Assembly (NCBI GenBank): GCA_021783215.1
Contig: JAJXUB010000006.1
Location: 1 to 47,616, forward strand
Length of the DNA: 47,616 bases
DNA from: Actinomycetes bacterium
GTDB taxonomy: Bacteria > Actinomycetota > Actinomycetes > Actinomycetales > Dermatophilaceae
Direction: 5' to 3'
Part shown: piece after piece, positions 45,413-47,616 of the stretch
How the letters are laid out: every line of letters starts with the position of its first letter
Position numbering within the stretch: the first letter of the stretch is position 1
Position numbers and translations under genes: made by a program
Notes under the pieces: model-generated
What the model saw: only the letters and a program-made list of their open reading frames with translations
The model's database searches: none
Told to the model about the DNA's origin: nothing

Positions 45413-46024
45413 GTGAGGCAGACCGGAACCTGGGGCGTCGTCATCCCCGTCAAGTGCGGAGCGTATGCGAAGTCGCGCCTGTCCGTCCCGCGGGTCTCTC
45501 GCGCCACGCTCGCGCTCGCCATGGCGGTCGACACCGTGGCCGCCGCCCGCGCGGCGCTCACCGGGCCGGTCCTCGTCGTCACCTCCGACCGGCGCGTCGC
45601 GCAGGACGTCCGGAGCGTGGGCGCGTGCGTCCTCGCCGACCCCGGCCGCGGACTGGCAGAGGCGGTCGCCGCCGGGCTCGACGCCCTCCCCGCCGGTGCG
45701 CGGGCCGTCCTCCTCGGTGACCTCCCCGCGCTGCGCCCCGCCGACCTCCTCGCCGCGCTGGCGGCGTGTGCCCACCATGAGCGGGCCTTCGTCCCGGACC
45801 GCCCCGGCACGGGAACCGTCCTGCTGACGGCGCGGGCGGGCTCGGCACCGGTGCCCCGGTTCGGCGAGGGCTCCGCCGCGGCTCACGACGCCGCGGGGCA
45901 TACGCGCGTCGACCTCGACCTGCCCAGCCTGCGGACCGACGTCGACGACGTCGCGGACCTCGCCGCCGCGCAGATCCTTGGGGTCGGACCCCGCACCCGC
46001 GAGGCGCTCGCCGCGGCCCGCTAG
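45413..46024 (+). CDS. cofC: Phospholactate / phosphoenolpyruvate guanylyltransferase (F420 synthesis)
   Basis: 203 residues from GTG 45413; the frame is open upstream but the family start is (M)RQTGTWGVVIPVK. The nucleotidyltransferase fold has VVIPVKCGAYAKSRLS, LVVTSDRRVA, AVLLGDLPALRPADL and the late FGEGSAAAH plus DLDLPSLRTDVDD. It corresponds to FbiD (Rv2983) of M. tuberculosis, which uses phosphoenolpyruvate; in archaea CofC uses 2-phospholactate. It implies the organism makes F420; the other F420 genes are not in this window. A weak CACGAT box lies 6 nt before the start. Confidence 0.9.
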   Translation: MRQTGTWGVVIPVKCGAYAKSRLSVPRVSRATLALAMAVDTVAAARAALTGPVLVVTSDRRVAQDVRSVGACVLADPGRGLAEAVAAGLDALPAGARAVLLGDLPALRPADLLAALAACAHHERAFVPDRPGTGTVLLTARAGSAPVPRFGEGSAAAHDAAGHTRVDLDLPSLRTDVDDVADLAAAQILGVGPRTREALAAAR

Positions 46025-46033
46025 GCTCGCCCT
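46022..46033 (+). promoter_or_regulatory. Leaderless-type -10 box for the cold-shock-like gene
   Basis: TAGGCT at 46022-46027, overlapping the cofC TAG stop at 46022-46024, and 6 nt before the GTG at 46034. Confidence 0.6.
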
Positions 46034-46252
46034 GTGCAGGCGAGCGTTCACACCTTCGACCCGGAGACCGGCAACGGTTCGGCCCTACTCGACGACGGTC
46101 GCGAGGTGACCTTCGCCGGAGAGGTGTTCGACCGGAGCGCGCTGCGGCTGCTTCGCCCCGGCCAGCGCATCACGGTCGTCCTCGGCGCCGACGGCCGCTC
46201 CCTCACCCGGCTCTACGTCGTCGGCATCGGCGACGACCAGACGATCCGCTGA
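46034..46252 (+). CDS. Small cold-shock-domain-like protein
   Basis: 72 residues. VHTFDPETGNGSALLDDGREVTF resembles the start of an OB-fold cold-shock protein, and LRLLRPGQRITVVL matches the strand after the aromatic loop. The RNP aromatic residues of true cold-shock proteins are mostly missing, so nucleic-acid binding is uncertain. It is 9 nt after cofC and 1 nt before the convergent murA stop. Confidence 0.75.
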   Translation: MQASVHTFDPETGNGSALLDDGREVTFAGEVFDRSALRLLRPGQRITVVLGADGRSLTRLYVVGIGDDQTIR

Positions 46253-46253
46253 C

Positions 46254-47570
46254 TCAGTCGGTCGTGTAGGCGGCGCCGAGGGCGTCGAGCTTCTCCCCGA
46301 ACCGCTCGTACCCGCGGTAGATGATCTCCGTGCCGTTGACGGTGGACTCCCCCTCGGCGGCGAGCGCCGCGATGAGGTAGCTGAAGCCGCCGCGCAGGTC
46401 CGGGACGGTGATCTCCGCGGCGTGGAGCGGGCTCGGTCCCGAGATGGCCGCGGAGTGTCGGTAGTCCGCCCGCCCGAACCGGCACGGCGACCCTCCGAGG
46501 CACTCGCTGTAGATCTGGATGTGTGCGCCCATCTCGTTGAGCGCGTCGGTGAAGCCGAACCGGTTCTCGTAGACGGTCTCATGGATGATCGACAGGCCGG
46601 TGGTCTGGGTGAGGACGACGACCATGGGCTGCTGCCAGTCCGTCATGAAGCCGGGGTGGACGTCCGTCTCCAGGGCGATCGAGTGCAGCTCCCCGCCCGG
46701 GTGCCAGAACCGGATGCCCTCGTCGTCGACGTCGAAGGCACCGCCGATCTTGCGGAAGACGTTGAGGAACGTCATCATCGGCTGCTGCTGCGCGCCGAGG
46801 ACGTAGATGTCTCCGCCGGTCGCCAGCGCCGCGCAGGCCCAGGACCCGGCCTCCATGCGGTCGGGGATGGCCCGGTGGTCGAAGCCGCCGAGGCGCTCGA
46901 CGCCCTCGATCTCGATGACCCGGTCGGTCTGGACGGAGATGACGGCGCCCATCTTCTGCAGGACGGCGACGAGGTCCATGATCTCCGGCTCGATGGCGGC
47001 GTTGCGCAGCTCCGTCGTCCCGTGGGCGCGCACGGCCGTGAGGAGGACCTGCTCGGTCGACCCGACGCTCGGGTAGGGCAGCCGGATCCGGGCCCCGCGC
47101 AGCCCCTCGGGCGCCGTCAGGCGCATGCCCTCGGGGCGTTTCTCGACGACCGCCCCGAACTGGCGGAGCACGTCGAGGTGGTAGTTGATGGGCCGTTCCC
47201 CGATCCGGCACCCGCCGAGGTCGGGGATGAACGCCTCGCCGAGCCGGTGGAGGAGCGGACCGCAGAGCAGCACGGGCACCCGTGAGGACCCGGCGTGGGC
47301 GTCGATGTCGGCGACATGGGCCTGTTCGACGTTGGTCGGGTCGAGGACGAGCTCGCCGTCGTGGTCGGTCGAGTCGATCCGGACGCCGTGCAGCTCGAGC
47401 AGCCCGGAGACGATCTGGACGTCCGAGATCTCCGGGACGTTCCGCAGGCGGCACTCCTCCTCCGCCAGGAGCGCGGCGACCATGGCCTTCGAGACGAAGT
47501 TCTTCGCACCACGCACCTCGACGTCACCGACGAGAGGGACGCCACCGGTGATCCTCAGGACGTTGCCCAT
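46254..47570 (-). CDS. murA: UDP-N-acetylglucosamine 1-carboxyvinyltransferase
   Basis: 438 residues, complete EPSP-synthase-like fold of six repeats. The catalytic Cys121 is in DLGGCRIGERPINYH and Lys23 in RGAKNFVSKAM; HPGFMTDWQQP and the C-terminal VPDLRGGFSYLIAAL fit the actinobacterial subgroup. It makes the first committed step of peptidoglycan synthesis. Because the Cys is kept (M. tuberculosis has Asp there), fosfomycin should be able to bind, an inference from the known mechanism. The ATG is 46 bp from the window end. A copy elsewhere cannot be excluded. Confidence 0.95.
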   Translation of the reverse strand: MGNVLRITGGVPLVGDVEVRGAKNFVSKAMVAALLAEEECRLRNVPEISDVQIVSGLLELHGVRIDSTDHDGELVLDPTNVEQAHVADIDAHAGSSRVPVLLCGPLLHRLGEAFIPDLGGCRIGERPINYHLDVLRQFGAVVEKRPEGMRLTAPEGLRGARIRLPYPSVGSTEQVLLTAVRAHGTTELRNAAIEPEIMDLVAVLQKMGAVISVQTDRVIEIEGVERLGGFDHRAIPDRMEAGSWACAALATGGDIYVLGAQQQPMMTFLNVFRKIGGAFDVDDEGIRFWHPGGELHSIALETDVHPGFMTDWQQPMVVVLTQTTGLSIIHETVYENRFGFTDALNEMGAHIQIYSECLGGSPCRFGRADYRHSAAISGPSPLHAAEITVPDLRGGFSYLIAALAAEGESTVNGTEIIYRGYERFGEKLDALGAAYTTD

Positions 47571-47616
47571 GTCGCCACACTCTCACGACGACGCGGGAGT
47601 TTCCTCGTCGGGGACC

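Overview
The window is a very GC-rich, gene-dense piece of an actinobacterial chromosome. Codon use is strongly biased to G or C in the third position, many starts are GTG, and gaps are short. The gene order (xerC-dprA-yifB-yraN ... DUF2469-rnhB-lepB-rplS ... trmD-rimM-KH-rpsP ... ffh ... glnD-glnK-amtB-ftsY ... smc ... acyP-mutM-rnc-rpmF-DUF177 ... coaD-rsmD-recG-DAK-rpmB-thiL ... DUF3515-ddl ... cofC ... murA) closely follows the conserved block known from Mycobacterium tuberculosis around Rv2890c-Rv2986c and from other Actinomycetota. A member of the Micrococcales, perhaps Intrasporangiaceae, is my best guess, but the sequence alone does not prove it. No rRNA, tRNA, CRISPR array, phage or insertion sequence was seen. 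The window is core genome, and no new multi-gene system stands out.

Region by region. 1-1127 (+) holds the tail of an unknown gene and a dihydroorotate-dehydrogenase-like flavoprotein. 1162-5224 (-) carries xerC, dprA, a ComM/YifB AAA ATPase and the nuclease-fold protein YraN (DNA processing, recombination, transformation). 5496-8659 (-) has DUF2469, RNase HII, two different tandem type I signal peptidases and ribosomal protein L19. 8860-10609 (+) is a two-gene insertion (DUF2889, FetB-like membrane protein). 10652-13245 (-) is rpsP-khpA-rimM-trmD, with TrmD fused to an acetyltransferase. 13412-17109 (-) has a RimJ-like acetyltransferase with an extra domain, an amidohydrolase, a methyltransferase and an alpha/beta hydrolase. 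17106-24432 (-) has ffh, the amtB-glnK-glnD nitrogen operon and ftsY. 24456-34095 (-) has an M13 peptidase, a small membrane protein, smc, chorismate mutase, a PPOX-fold flavoprotein, acyP, mutM, rnc, rpmF and DUF177. 34212-40056 (-) has coaD, phzF, rsmD, recG and a DAK-domain kinase. 40215-47570 alternates strands: rpmB, thiL, an Lrp-type RAM protein, a DUF3515 lipoprotein, ddl, a PLP transsulfuration enzyme, plsC, cofC, a cold-shock-like protein and murA.

Functionally, the window joins protein targeting (Ffh, FtsY, two LepB), ribosome and rRNA/tRNA maturation (L19, S16, L28, L32, RimM, TrmD, RsmD, RNase III), genome maintenance (SMC, RecG, MutM, RNase HII, XerC, DprA) and nitrogen sensing (AmtB, PII, GlnD). 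It also holds cell-wall precursor synthesis (MurA, Ddl) and steps of CoA, thiamine and F420 cofactor synthesis.

Three DNA-level patterns look more interesting than the gene list. First, the word CGGCATAC is strikingly frequent and occurs in every reading frame. Second, at least ten genes have a TAnnnT -10 box exactly 6-7 nt before the start codon, which implies leaderless mRNAs; in two of these the upstream TAG stop codon forms part of the -10 box. Third, two perfect inverted repeats lie between glnK and glnD.
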